NCBI RefSeq assembly: GCF_030577135.1
Contig: NZ_JAUIRR010000002.1
Coordinates: forward strand, 124,001-188,000
Origin: Sulfurimonas sp. hsl 1-7
Lineage (GTDB): Bacteria; Campylobacterota; Campylobacteria; Campylobacterales; Sulfurimonadaceae
DNA length: 64,000 nucleotides
Direction: 5' to 3'
Part shown: positions 8,436-17,822 of the stretch, piece by piece
Layout of the letters: every line of letters begins with the position of its first letter
How positions within the stretch are numbered: position 1 is the stretch's first letter
Program-made: the position numbers and the translations under genes
Notes under the pieces: model-generated
What the model was told of the DNA's origin: nothing
What the model saw: the letters and a program-made list of their open reading frames with translations, nothing else
Database searches by the model: none

Positions 8436-9656
8436 TTATTCAGCTTCATTTGTTTTTATAGGGAGCTCTTTTTTTGTTTTTATCCCGAGATCAACAATGT
8501 TTTGTGCGCGTTTGATCACGTTTCCACGCCCTGAACTAAGACGGTTCATTGCCTTTTCATAAGAGTCGTGCGTTTTTTGGATCTGATGCCCTATGTTATT
8601 CATCTCATCTAAAAAGAGTACAAGTTTGTCATACATCGCTTCAGCCTCTTTGGCTATCTTTTGGGCATGTTCCTCTTGTCTTTGTGTTCGCCAGATATGT
8701 TCGATCGTTCTGAGTGTCACCAAGAGCGTCGATGGGGATACCACCAAAATGTTTTGCTCATACGCACGTTTAAAAAACTCAGAGTCACTCTCGAGTGCCA
8801 GTAAAAAAGCACCCTCTATCGGCATAAACAAAAGAACAAAATCAAGAGAGTTTATATTCTCCAATTTTTCGTAACTTTTGGCACTTAACTCTTTTATATG
8901 GTTTGAGATACTTCCTATATGCTCTTTAAGTGCTTGTTTTCTTTCAAACTCATCTTCACTGTTCATAAAACGCTCATATGCCGTTAAAGAAACTTTTGAA
9001 TCGATCACAATGTCACGCTCCTGTGGCATATGTACAATCACGTCGGGTCTATAAGTTTTGTTCTCTTCGTTTTTGAGTGTCGCTTGAAGTTCATACTCCA
9101 CACCTTTACGCAGACCCGATTGTTCTAAAATCTTCTCTAGTACGATCTCACCCCAGTTTCCTTGCGTTTTATTTTCCCCTTTAAGCGCTTTTGTCAGATT
9201 TAACGCTTCAGATGCGAGCTGGGCATTCATCTCTTTAAGACGATAAAGCTCATCTTTTAAAAGGTGTCGGTCTTTGAGTTCAACCTCAAACTGCTCCTGT
9301 GTCTGTTTTGAAAAATTTGCAACTTGTTCACGAAACGGTTTGAGTAAAAGCTCAAGCTGCTCTTTGTTTGAAGAGCTAAATTGTTTTGATTTATCCTCAA
9401 AGATCTGGTTTGCCAGGTTTTTAAACTCTAAAGAGAGTTCATTTTTTGCATCTTGAAGCAGTTTCAATTTTTCATTGGAAGCTTTGATCTCTGCTTCATA
9501 TCTACTTTTTAAAGATATATACTCTTTTTCAATATTGTTTTTCAATTCTGTTTCATTATTACGGAATGCTTTCTCTTTTATAAATAAAATCAATGTACCA
9601 AAAAGTGTCACGAATAACACTAAAATTATTAAAATGTTTATATCTATTTGCATCAT
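8436..9656 (-). CDS. rmuC: DNA recombination protein RmuC
   Basis: A 406-residue protein with an N-terminal membrane helix (INILIILVLFVTLFGTLIL), a long coiled coil (about 30-130), and the RmuC nuclease-like domain: KALKGENKTQGNWGEIVLE, YRPDVIVHMPQERDIVIDSK, and a later FMPIEGAFLLAL block, all characteristic. RmuC limits inversions at short inverted repeats and is thought to have a restriction-endonuclease-like fold. The gene is separate from the efflux operon by 59 bases and divergent from the DEAD-box helicase. ATG at 9656 or the next codon are equally possible. Confidence 0.92.
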   Translation of the reverse strand: MMQIDINILIILVLFVTLFGTLILFIKEKAFRNNETELKNNIEKEYISLKSRYEAEIKASNEKLKLLQDAKNELSLEFKNLANQIFEDKSKQFSSSNKEQLELLLKPFREQVANFSKQTQEQFEVELKDRHLLKDELYRLKEMNAQLASEALNLTKALKGENKTQGNWGEIVLEKILEQSGLRKGVEYELQATLKNEENKTYRPDVIVHMPQERDIVIDSKVSLTAYERFMNSEDEFERKQALKEHIGSISNHIKELSAKSYEKLENINSLDFVLLFMPIEGAFLLALESDSEFFKRAYEQNILVVSPSTLLVTLRTIEHIWRTQRQEEHAQKIAKEAEAMYDKLVLFLDEMNNIGHQIQKTHDSYEKAMNRLSSGRGNVIKRAQNIVDLGIKTKKELPIKTNEAE

Positions 9657-9788
9657 ATCCCTTTAGTTTTATCCCAAAATTATACATTCTTTTATTTAAT
9701 TGATTCACAATATATTACAATTTGCAATATATAAACTTAAACTATCTGTAAAATTAATAATTTTAATAACTTCTATGGTTTATTTGGG

Positions 9789-9869
9789 TATAATTCGCAA
9801 AACAATTTGAGGAGAAGGTGCTATAAAGAGTTTAAATAGTCTGTATCATCTCCTTAATATACAAGGAAT
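9789..9869 (+). promoter_or_regulatory. Promoter and structured leader of the DEAD-box helicase gene
   Basis: TATAAT at 9789-9794 gives an expected start near 9801 and a leader of about 70 bases. TGAGGAGA (9808-9816) can pair with TCTCCTTA (9849-9856), forming a hairpin just upstream of the AAGGA ribosome-binding site at 9863-9867. Cold-shock helicase mRNAs often carry long regulated leaders; a similar role here is inference. Confidence 0.5.
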
Positions 9870-11381
9870 ATGATGCAAGACAATGCACAACAAGAAGAAA
9901 AAGTACTAACGTTTGATGAGTTAGGCTTAAAAAAAGAGATACTAAAGAGTATCAAGTTTGCAGGGTTTACTAGCCCTTCTCCGATCCAAGCACAAGCAAT
10001 TCCAGTAGTTTTAGCTGGTAAAGACATGGTAGGTCAAGCACACACAGGTACAGGAAAAACTGCAGCATTCAGTCTTCCGGCACTTAACAACATGAAACTT
10101 GACGGTTCAGTTGAACTTCTAGTTATCACTCCAACTCGTGAACTTGCTACTCAAGTAAGTGATGAGATCTTCAAATACGGTAAAAACCTGGGTGTTAGAA
10201 CTGTAACTGTTTACGGTGGTAGTTCATATAAACGTCAAATTGATCTTATTAGCCGTGGGGCAAACGTAGTAGTTGCAACACCGGGTCGTATGCTAGATAT
10301 CTTAAAGAAAAACATGATCCCTGACTTTGCACCAAGTATGGTTGTACTTGATGAAGCGGATGAGATGTTAGATATGGGATTCCTAGACGACATTACTGAG
10401 ATCTTCTCATATCTGCCGACTGATCGCCAAACATTACTGTTCTCGGCAACTATGCCGCAACCGATCAAAACATTGGCACATAAAATTTTAGAAAACCCTG
10501 AATTTGTTTCAATCACAAAAGGGGAGACTACAAATGCCGATATCGAGCAACTTTACTATGTGATCGATGAGCATGAGCGTGATGATGCTATTATCCGTTT
10601 AATGGATAGTGAAACTACACAAAAATCGGTAGTTTTCTGTAGAACAAAATCTGAGGTTGACAGACTTTCAAACGTTCTTAGCAACGCTGGTTATTTAGCA
10701 AACGGTTTACACGGAGATATGGAACAACGTCAACGTGAAACAGTTATTAAAGGTTTCAAATCTAACTCTGTAAAAGTGTTAGTTGCAACTGACGTTGCAG
10801 CACGTGGTATCCATGTTAACAACATCTCTCACGTATTTAACTACCATATTCCGTTTGACCCTGAGTCTTACGTACACAGAATCGGTCGTACGGGTCGTGC
10901 AGGAACAAAAGGTAAAGCGATTACACTTTTAACTCCTTTAGAGTTTAAAGAGCTTCAAAAGATTAAGAAAATCGTTGGAACTTCAATGGAGCACGCTTTT
11001 GTACCGAGTAAAAACGATCTTCGTCAAACAAATATTGACAATATCGTAAAAAGTATTGAAGATCAAAAAATCTATGATGAAGCACACCTTATCCTTGATA
11101 AATTAAAAGAAGATATTGATGAAGAGACGATTATGTACAAACTCATCTCTATGATTCTTAACAAACAAGATATCAAAGGGCCAAGCAACATCGGTATCCC
11201 TGCGGATAAACTTGAAGCTATACTTGATCGTGCAAGCAGACGCGGAAACGATAGAAACTCTAGAGGCCGCGGTGGAAACAGACGTGGTGGACACAGAAAT
11301 TCTAGAGGTCGTTCAGGCGGTTCTCGTGATGGCGGTTCTCGCGGCGGAGATTCAAGAAGAAGATCTTCAAACAGACACTAA
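9870..11381 (+). CDS. deaD: DEAD-box ATP-dependent RNA helicase (DeaD/CsdA-like)
   Basis: A 503-residue helicase with all expected motifs: Q motif (FTSPSPIQAQAIP), Walker A (AHTGTGKT), PTRELA, DEAD box (VLDEADEMLD), SAT (LFSATMP), and C-terminal ARGIH and HRIGRTGRAG. The tail after about residue 430 is rich in Arg-Gly-Ser (RGRGGNRRGGHRNSRGRSGG), typical of an unstructured RNA-binding end. Such proteins unwind RNA during ribosome assembly and mRNA decay, especially in the cold. ATG codons at 9870 and 9873 are both possible; the second has the better spacing to AAGGA. A strong terminator follows. Confidence 0.92.
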   Translation: MMQDNAQQEEKVLTFDELGLKKEILKSIKFAGFTSPSPIQAQAIPVVLAGKDMVGQAHTGTGKTAAFSLPALNNMKLDGSVELLVITPTRELATQVSDEIFKYGKNLGVRTVTVYGGSSYKRQIDLISRGANVVVATPGRMLDILKKNMIPDFAPSMVVLDEADEMLDMGFLDDITEIFSYLPTDRQTLLFSATMPQPIKTLAHKILENPEFVSITKGETTNADIEQLYYVIDEHERDDAIIRLMDSETTQKSVVFCRTKSEVDRLSNVLSNAGYLANGLHGDMEQRQRETVIKGFKSNSVKVLVATDVAARGIHVNNISHVFNYHIPFDPESYVHRIGRTGRAGTKGKAITLLTPLEFKELQKIKKIVGTSMEHAFVPSKNDLRQTNIDNIVKSIEDQKIYDEAHLILDKLKEDIDEETIMYKLISMILNKQDIKGPSNIGIPADKLEAILDRASRRGNDRNSRGRGGNRRGGHRNSRGRSGGSRDGGSRGGDSRRRSSNRH

Positions 11382-11390
11382 CAAAACCAT

Positions 11391-11425
11391 ACTAAATCCT
11401 TTTTGGATTTAGTTTTCCCCTTTTT
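11391..11425 (+). terminator. Rho-independent terminator after the DEAD-box helicase
   Basis: ACTAAATCC-TTTTT-GGATTTAGT forms a 9 bp stem (11391-11413) followed by TTTT, CCCC and TTTTTT. Confidence 0.85.
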
Positions 11426-11457
11426 TATGATAGAATATACAAAAAAGTGATCTGCAA

Positions 11458-11835
11458 ATGTATATTATTTTCGAAAACCAAGATTTTTATATAGAAAAAG
11501 AAGAGTCCCAAATCCCATGGGTAAAAGTTTTTACAAAAGAACCATATAAAGAGATTAGTGATTTAAGCGATGAGCTTAGACATCAGCTTTTTGATATTGT
11601 TAATGTAGTTGAGAAAGAGATGATCGCCTACTACAAACCTACAAAAGTCAATGTTGCATCATTTGCAAATATGCTTCCGCGCGTTCATATCCATGTAATG
11701 GCAAGATTTCAAAATGACAACTATTACCCAAACCCTATGTGGGGTGAAAAACAAAGAGATAATCAACTCGATCTTCCGGACGAAAAGAAATTTTATAAAA
11801 ATCTCTTTAATAAACTAACCGCTTTTTACAACTAA
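11458..11835 (+). CDS. HIT-superfamily protein with an incomplete histidine triad
   Basis: A 125-residue protein with the HIT fold: an N-terminal strand pair (MYIIFENQDFYIEKE), a central helix (LSDELRHQLFDIVNVVEKE), and the PRVHIHVMARF loop in place of the usual HxHxH. Two histidines of the triad are present; the third position is not His, so nucleotide hydrolase or transferase activity is less certain. It lacks the 4-Cys zinc site of some family members. The gene stands alone, 76 bases after the helicase, following that gene's terminator. Confidence 0.7.
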   Translation: MYIIFENQDFYIEKEESQIPWVKVFTKEPYKEISDLSDELRHQLFDIVNVVEKEMIAYYKPTKVNVASFANMLPRVHIHVMARFQNDNYYPNPMWGEKQRDNQLDLPDEKKFYKNLFNKLTAFYN

Positions 11836-11917
11836 TATTATTTGTTATTAAATAATAACTTTAATCTTATATTCATCTGAAATAGACTAGCATTAACATT
11901 ATACTAAAGGTAATGCT

Positions 11918-14900
11918 ATGTTTAGACGAAGTATCCGAACCAATATATTAGGTATATTTTTAGTCATTGTCGGCATTGTAGCTATTTCACTACTCACTTC
12001 TCAATATTACTTCAATCAATCTTTAGCACTCCAATCAACACATAAAACTTTTAAAATGATTAGTAATAATATCTCTGAGGAGATCGCTTCTAATGAACGT
12101 GAGCTAAAACATATATTAGAGGCGAACACAGAGAACTCTAAACTCTATAAAGAGATCACTTTTGACTACAAACATCCGGCCTTAGAATCTCTCATTCAAA
12201 TCATGTCTATCAATCACAATATTTATTCTCTCTATTTTGCTCATAAAAACGGTAGATTTTATGAAGTAATTAATATGGATGAGTCCCCGCTACTTTACGA
12301 TACTTATCAAGCTCCTGAAAACACAAGATGGATCGTACTTATACATATAAACAATGAAGTAAGATATACCTTTTTAGATGAAGCTGAAAAAATTTTAGGT
12401 ACGAGTATTAAAAAGAAAAAATATAATCCCCTCTCCAGACCTTGGTATAAAGCTGCGATCAACTCTAAGCAAGTGATCATGACCGAACCGTACCTTTTTA
12501 CCAACCTCAAGAAATCGGGAACTACATATGCAGTTGAACTACAACACAAAGGAACCGTATTTGCAGTTGACTATACTATGAGGAGATTAAACCATTTTTT
12601 AAATCTTCAAAAATTTGAACAAAACTCTGAAATCTTTTTATTTAATCATAATGGGAATAAACTCGCTTCTTCCGATCATATAATGCAAATGAGTAAGCAA
12701 TCTGAATCTACAGTTGAATCAAAAATCGACTTCACTCAAGAGGAGATGGAGTATATTAAAAATGCACCTCCTGTAATCATTTCAAATGAAAAAGACTGGG
12801 TACCTTTTGATTTTCAATCTGCCGGTGTACCTATGGGTTATTCCGTGGACATACTCAAGCTGCTCTCTAAAAAAAGCGGACTTAAAATTCAGTTTGTAAA
12901 TGGTCTTACATGGACGGAGATTATAAATAATTTTAAAAATAAAGATATAGATATCGTCCAGTCAATTTATAAAACACCTAAAAGGGAAGAATTTGGCTCG
13001 TTCTCCGATCCAATTTACCACTTTAAAAACTACTTTATTACGAATCAACATACAACAGATGTTCACTCTTTACGAGATCTCAACTACAAAAGAGTCGGTG
13101 TAGTGGAAGGCTGGGCGATAGAAGACCTTATCAAAGAAAAATACCCAAAAATACAACTCAAACGCTATGATGATCTTACATCAAGTATCTTAGCGCTTTC
13201 TCGAGATGATATTGATGCCATTATTGAAACAAATGAAGCATTTAGATTTTTATCGAACCAGCTCTATATTAAAAATCTTACCATAGGGGAATGGTGTAAA
13301 GAGTATGATAACTATAAACAACGAGCAATCTATCTAATGCTTCAAAAAGACGATCCAATACTACTCTCTATTATCAATAAATCACTACGTGCCATTACAC
13401 CAAAAGAGAAGGTTTTACTCATACATAAATGGCTTTCACCAAAGTCTGATGCCAATGCCATGATCGATCCGCAAATGATGGATGCTTTCATCAAAAAAAA
13501 CAATGAAGTAATCTCCTATGATCTGGATCAGAAGAATTATTTTGCAATGTATATACCACTGAATGAGAAGCTCTACTTAGGTATTAAAATAGATTCGGCC
13601 CCACTTTTTCAACCATATAAAACGAATATGTTCTACTCATTTATAATTGCTTTTATACTTCTTATTTTCTCTTTACCGATCATTATTTACGCAACACGAA
13701 TCATCATTCAACCTATTAAAGATCTGATTGTTGAAAATGAGCACATAAAACATCGTAGATTTAGTAAAGTTAAAGCGATAGATACAAATATTATAGAGTT
13801 TATCGAGCTCTCTAACTCTCTGGTTTCAATGTCCCAAAGTATTAACGAGTATCAAAAGTCTCAAGAAGCACTGCTTGATTCCGTTGTAAAACTTATCGCA
13901 GATGCGATCGATGCGAAATCTCCTTATACCGGAGGACACTGTAAGCGTGTACCTGTAATTGCCCAAATGCTTGTTGATAAAGCTAATGAATCACAGGATG
14001 GTATTTTTAAAGATTTTAAGCTTACCACAGAAGATGAATTGCGCGAATTTGAGTTAGGTGCTTGGCTGCACGACTGTGGAAAAGTGACAACACCTGAGTA
14101 CGTTGTAGATAAAGCAACAAAACTTGAAACTATCTATAACCGTATACATGAGATACGTACAAGATTTGAAGTTCTCTGGCGTGATGCACATATCAGATAC
14201 CTAGAAGCAAGACTCAATAATGAAGAGGAGAAACAACTCCTTGAACAACTCAACAAAGAACAAGCACAGCTCATTGATGACTTTGCTTTTATAGCGAGTG
14301 TAAATATCGGCGGGGAGTATATGAGCCAAGAGAAACAACAAAGAGTAAAAGAGATATCTCAAAGAGAATGGATCAGACATTTTGACGATTCTCTAGGTTT
14401 AGGTGAAGAGGAAAGTTTACGCTACGATCAATCAAAAACACAAACTTTACCGGTGAAAGAAAAGTTACTCAGTGACAAACAGGAACATATTATAAAAAGG
14501 GAAAACTTTGATTATGATGCTTATCGTAAAAGCGGCTTTAAACTAGAGGTCCCTGAGCACCTGTATAATCATGGGGAGATATATAACTTATGTATTGAAA
14601 AAGGGACACTATCAGATGAGGAACGTTATAAAATCAACGAGCATGTCATTATGACTATTAAGATGCTAGAAGATATCCCTTTCCCCGAACAACTTACTAA
14701 AATACCTGAATACGCAGGGACGCATCATGAGACACTCATTGGAGATGGTTATCCAAAACAACTCGTAAAAGAGGATCTTTCTATTCCTGCCCGTATAATG
14801 GCAATTGCAGATATATTTGAAGCCTTAACAGCTTCAGACCGACCTTATAAAAAGGCAAAAACACTCTCAGAATCTATAAAAATTTTGAGTTTCATGGTAA

Positions 14901-15025
14901 AAGATGAACATATCGACGAAGATATATTTAAACTGTTTTTAGAGAGTGATTTACACAATATTTATGCAAGACAATATCTAGATCCCGAACAAATTGATGA
15001 TGTCAATATAAAAGACTATTTATAA
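11918..15025 (+). CDS. Membrane HD-GYP phosphodiesterase with Cache and solute-binding sensor domains
   Basis: A 1035-residue signalling protein. TM1 is at about 10-30. Residues 35-260 look like a dCache sensor (WYKAAINSKQVIMTEPYLF). Residues about 272-508 form a family-3 solute-binding domain (KDWVPFDFQSAGVPMGYSVD, then a DIVQSIYKTPKR turn). Residues 518-567 resume a Cache-like end (YFAMYIPLNEKLYLGIKI). TM2 is at 571-593. The cytoplasmic HD-GYP domain has VVKLIADAIDAKSPYTGGHC, HDCGK at 718-722 and HHETLIGDGYP from 936, with about 160 extra residues between these motifs. The key residues for cyclic-di-GMP hydrolysis are present. It should lower c-di-GMP on binding a periplasmic ligand, possibly an amino acid. 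It appears to be a single-gene transcript. Confidence 0.85.
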   Translation: MFRRSIRTNILGIFLVIVGIVAISLLTSQYYFNQSLALQSTHKTFKMISNNISEEIASNERELKHILEANTENSKLYKEITFDYKHPALESLIQIMSINHNIYSLYFAHKNGRFYEVINMDESPLLYDTYQAPENTRWIVLIHINNEVRYTFLDEAEKILGTSIKKKKYNPLSRPWYKAAINSKQVIMTEPYLFTNLKKSGTTYAVELQHKGTVFAVDYTMRRLNHFLNLQKFEQNSEIFLFNHNGNKLASSDHIMQMSKQSESTVESKIDFTQEEMEYIKNAPPVIISNEKDWVPFDFQSAGVPMGYSVDILKLLSKKSGLKIQFVNGLTWTEIINNFKNKDIDIVQSIYKTPKREEFGSFSDPIYHFKNYFITNQHTTDVHSLRDLNYKRVGVVEGWAIEDLIKEKYPKIQLKRYDDLTSSILALSRDDIDAIIETNEAFRFLSNQLYIKNLTIGEWCKEYDNYKQRAIYLMLQKDDPILLSIINKSLRAITPKEKVLLIHKWLSPKSDANAMIDPQMMDAFIKKNNEVISYDLDQKNYFAMYIPLNEKLYLGIKIDSAPLFQPYKTNMFYSFIIAFILLIFSLPIIIYATRIIIQPIKDLIVENEHIKHRRFSKVKAIDTNIIEFIELSNSLVSMSQSINEYQKSQEALLDSVVKLIADAIDAKSPYTGGHCKRVPVIAQMLVDKANESQDGIFKDFKLTTEDELREFELGAWLHDCGKVTTPEYVVDKATKLETIYNRIHEIRTRFEVLWRDAHIRYLEARLNNEEEKQLLEQLNKEQAQLIDDFAFIASVNIGGEYMSQEKQQRVKEISQREWIRHFDDSLGLGEEESLRYDQSKTQTLPVKEKLLSDKQEHIIKRENFDYDAYRKSGFKLEVPEHLYNHGEIYNLCIEKGTLSDEERYKINEHVIMTIKMLEDIPFPEQLTKIPEYAGTHHETLIGDGYPKQLVKEDLSIPARIMAIADIFEALTASDRPYKKAKTLSESIKILSFMVKDEHIDEDIFKLFLESDLHNIYARQYLDPEQIDDVNIKDYL

Positions 15026-15155
15026 GATAAAAAGAGGATTCTACACTATTGTATTTTCTCTTATACCTCAAAAGAGAATTTTTATAGCAAAAATGGATAA
15101 CTTTTAGTTCATATATTAATAATTATATTCACAAAAAATAAGCAGACAAGTTACC

Positions 15156-15183
15156 TTGAATCTACTACAATCATTGCCATAAT
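15156..15183 (+). promoter_or_regulatory. Putative promoter of the biotin carboxylase gene
   Basis: TTGAAT (15156-15161) and CATAAT (15178-15183) are separated by 16 bases, 17 bases before the ATG at 15201, which is preceded by AAAGG. Confidence 0.4.
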
Positions 15184-15200
15184 TTAATAAAGGCATTACT

Positions 15201-16670
15201 ATGAAAAAAATTTCGAAAATTCTAATAGCAAACCGTGGAGAGATAGCACTTAGAATTATCAGAGCATGTAGAGAACTTGAGATAAAATCAGTTGTCATAT
15301 TTTCTGAAGCAGATGCGAATGGTTTATGGGTAGCTCGTGCTGATGAGGCTTATCCAATTGTCGGCAATCCAATCGATGCCTATCTAAAATACGAAAAGAT
15401 ACTAGACATAGCAAAAAAAAGTAAGTGTGATGCAATTCACCCAGGATATGGCTTTTTATCTGAAAGTGCAGAGTTTGCTCAAGCCTGTGAAGATAAAGGT
15501 TTCATATTTATAGGACCAAAACCTCACCATATACAACTCTTTGGGGATAAAATGGCTTCAAAAGTTGCTATGAAAGATGTAGGAGTACCTGTAGTTGAAG
15601 GGACGTCTACACCTGTCATAAATTATAACGACGGGAAAAGAATAGCCCAGGAGATAGGTTATCCCGTAATCATTAAAGCTGCATTTGGCGGTGGCGGTAG
15701 AGGTATGAGGATTGTCCATTTTGCCAATGATTTTGAAGCGATGTTTGAATCTGCTACAAACGAATCAATAAAATACTTTGGCAGAGGAGAGGTGTTTATT
15801 GAAAAGTATGTACAAAATCCTAGACATATTGAGATTCAAATTGTAGCTGATCAACATGGTAATGTTCTCCATTTAGGGGAGAGAGACTGTTCCATTCAAA
15901 GACGTCATCAAAAAGTGATAGAGATTACACCATCACCTCTTTTAAATAATGCTGTAAGAGAGAAACTTTGTCAAATCTCAGTAAATGCGATGAAAAAACT
16001 TGGTTACGAAAGTGTCGGTACAGTTGAATTTTTAGTAGATGACAAAGATGAGATATATTTTATAGAGATGAATACTCGTGTACAAGTTGAACATCCCGTT
16101 ACCGAGATGGTTACAGGCGTTGATATCATACAAAGAATGATACAGATAGCTGCAGGTGACACTCTAAGATATAAACAAGATGAGATAAACTTCCGTGGCT
16201 ATGCTATTGAATTTAGAATAAACTCTGAAGATCCGCAAAAAAACTTTATGCCTACAGTTGGAACTGTAAAAAAATATCTCACGCCAAGTGGTCCCGGCGT
16301 GAGACTAGACACTGGTCTGTATGAAGGGTATGAACTACCGACTTGCTACGATTCGATGATTGGAAAGCTTATAATCTCAGCTTTAGACTGGGAGGGTGTT
16401 GTTGCAAAAGCAAGACGTGCATTGGATGAGTTTCACATTGAAGGATTTCAGACAAACATCACTTTACATAAAGCTATTGTGCGTAATGAAGCATTTAAAG
16501 CAGGTAAGTTTGATACTGGTTATCTTGATACTAATCTAGATACATTCACATTTAATACTAAAAGTGATGTTGCAAATGAGGATGAAAAATTTTTAGAATT
16601 AACAGCAATGATTCAAGAGCTAAAAGAGAATAAACTCGTATCACTGCAAAACAACTTTACACTCTATTAA
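15201..16670 (+). CDS. pycA: Biotin carboxylase subunit (pyruvate carboxylase subunit A-like)
   Basis: A 489-residue ATP-grasp carboxylase of the AccC/PycA/CfiB group. It has the N-terminal KILIANRGEIALRIIRACRE block, HPGYGFLSES, the ATP loop AAFGGGGRGMR, catalytic region RDCSIQRRHQKVIE and EMNTRVQVEHPVTEMVTGVD. It carboxylates biotin on a partner carrier using ATP and bicarbonate. Length and the extra C-terminal tail (ELTAMIQELKENKLVSL) resemble the separate pyruvate-carboxylase A subunit of Campylobacterota (about 480 residues) more than AccC (about 445). An acetyl-CoA or 2-oxoglutarate carboxylase role remains possible since no partner subunit lies nearby. Confidence 0.8.
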   Translation: MKKISKILIANRGEIALRIIRACRELEIKSVVIFSEADANGLWVARADEAYPIVGNPIDAYLKYEKILDIAKKSKCDAIHPGYGFLSESAEFAQACEDKGFIFIGPKPHHIQLFGDKMASKVAMKDVGVPVVEGTSTPVINYNDGKRIAQEIGYPVIIKAAFGGGGRGMRIVHFANDFEAMFESATNESIKYFGRGEVFIEKYVQNPRHIEIQIVADQHGNVLHLGERDCSIQRRHQKVIEITPSPLLNNAVREKLCQISVNAMKKLGYESVGTVEFLVDDKDEIYFIEMNTRVQVEHPVTEMVTGVDIIQRMIQIAAGDTLRYKQDEINFRGYAIEFRINSEDPQKNFMPTVGTVKKYLTPSGPGVRLDTGLYEGYELPTCYDSMIGKLIISALDWEGVVAKARRALDEFHIEGFQTNITLHKAIVRNEAFKAGKFDTGYLDTNLDTFTFNTKSDVANEDEKFLELTAMIQELKENKLVSLQNNFTLY

Positions 16671-16676
16671 TCTATT

Positions 16677-16699
16677 CACTCCCCTTCTGAATGGGAGTG
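16677..16699. terminator. Hairpin after the biotin carboxylase gene
   Basis: CACTCCC (16677-16683) pairs with GGGAGTG (16693-16699) around a 9 base loop. No T-run follows on the plus strand, so factor-independent termination is uncertain. Confidence 0.4.
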
Positions 16700-16718
16700 T
16701 AAAAGAGAAAAATTCTCA

Positions 16719-16818
16719 ATTTTGTTCAAATTCAAGGCGGAGTTTTATTTTTTGGAGGAGCTTACATAAAGTAAGTGACGAGGAAAAATTAAAGTCCAAC
16801 GTAGAAGTTGGACAAAAG
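16719..16818. repeat. ~100 bp imperfect palindrome between convergent genes (REP/BIME-like candidate)
   Basis: The left arm from 16720 (TTTTGTTCAAATTCAAGGCG...) and the reverse complement of the right arm ending at 16817 (TTTTGTCCAACTTCTACGTT...) match over about 33 bases with scattered differences. The centre holds a smaller palindrome, CTTAC-ATAAA-GTAAG (16761-16775). It fills nearly all the space between the biotin carboxylase (plus) and fabH (minus). Its size, symmetry and position fit an interspersed palindromic element that may also act as a bidirectional terminator. Confidence 0.6.
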
Positions 16819-16820
16819 TG

Positions 16821-17822
16821 TTATTTTTTAAGTGGTGAAAATGGGACTAGAGCTGATCCCCAAGTTAATCCCCCACCAAAAGCATCAAGTAGCATAAGCT
16901 CACCCGCTTTTAGTTTTCCCTCTTCATAGATATCATTGATAGCCATAGGGATAGATGCACCAGAAGTGTTACCGTATTTTGCAACAGTAAGAACAACTTG
17001 TTCATCTTTCATTTTTAAAGCATCACCAACCGCTTTAATAATACGGTAGTTTGCTTGATGCGGCACAAAGTGTACTACATCATCACTTGCAATATTGTTG
17101 TCAGCTAAAATCTCTTTCACGTCATTTGTTAGAGTTCTTACTGCAACTTTGAAAGTTTCATTCCCTTTCATCTGCATAAAACAGCTTGATGCTTCTTGAT
17201 CAAGTGAATCGTGAGCTGAACCGCTTCCCCCGTTTGGAGTCATAAGAAGGTCTGCATATTCACCGTCTGCACCAGTATGCACATCAATGATAGCTTCTTC
17301 CTTATTCTCAGTTGCTGAGATAACTGCAGCACCAGCACCGTCACCAAATAAGATACAAGTACCGCGATCAGTGTAATCAGTAATAGCTGAAAGCTTTTCT
17401 GCACCGATGATAAGTATATTTTTCTTCATACCAGCTTCGATAAAGGCTTTTGCTATTGAAAGGATATATACAAAACCTGTACAAGCAGCACTTATGTCAA
17501 ATGCAGTTGCGTTTTTAATCCCAAGCTTTGTAGCAATGATAGTAGCAGTTGATGGCATACAGAAATAATCCGGAGAGATAGTCGCACATACAACCATGTC
17601 GATTTCATCTTTACTTATACCGCTTCTCTCTAAAGCTTTCTCAGCTGCTTTAGTACCAAGGTCACTTGTAAACTCGCTATCTGCTGCAATATGTCTCTCT
17701 TTGATTCCTGTTCTTTTTGTGATCCATTCATCTGAAGTATCTACCATTTTTGTAAGATCTTCATTTGTTAAAATTTTCTCTGGAACATAAGCACCAATAG
17801 AACGAAACGCAGCGTATGCCAT
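16821..17822 (-). CDS. fabH: Beta-ketoacyl-ACP synthase III
   Basis: A 333-residue thiolase-fold enzyme that starts fatty-acid synthesis by condensing acetyl-CoA with malonyl-ACP. The catalytic Cys lies in [14 protein letters not shown] (about residue 113), the His in VPHQANYRI and the Asn in [11 protein letters not shown]. The N-terminal [14 protein letters not shown] and [13 protein letters not shown] segments are classic. Its ATG overlaps the plsX stop as TAATG, so translation is coupled. The block rpmF-plsX-fabH is an old and widespread operon linking ribosome and membrane synthesis. Confidence 0.95.
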   Translation of the reverse strand: MAYAAFRSIGAYVPEKILTNEDLTKMVDTSDEWITKRTGIKERHIAADSEFTSDLGTKAAEKALERSGISKDEIDMVVCATISPDYFCMPSTATIIATKLGIKNATAFDISAACTGFVYILSIAKAFIEAGMKKNILIIGAEKLSAITDYTDRGTCILFGDGAGAAVISATENKEEAIIDVHTGADGEYADLLMTPNGGSGSAHDSLDQEASSCFMQMKGNETFKVAVRTLTNDVKEILADNNIASDDVVHFVPHQANYRIIKAVGDALKMKDEQVVLTVAKYGNTSGASIPMAINDIYEEGKLKAGELMLLDAFGGGLTWGSALVPFSPLKK

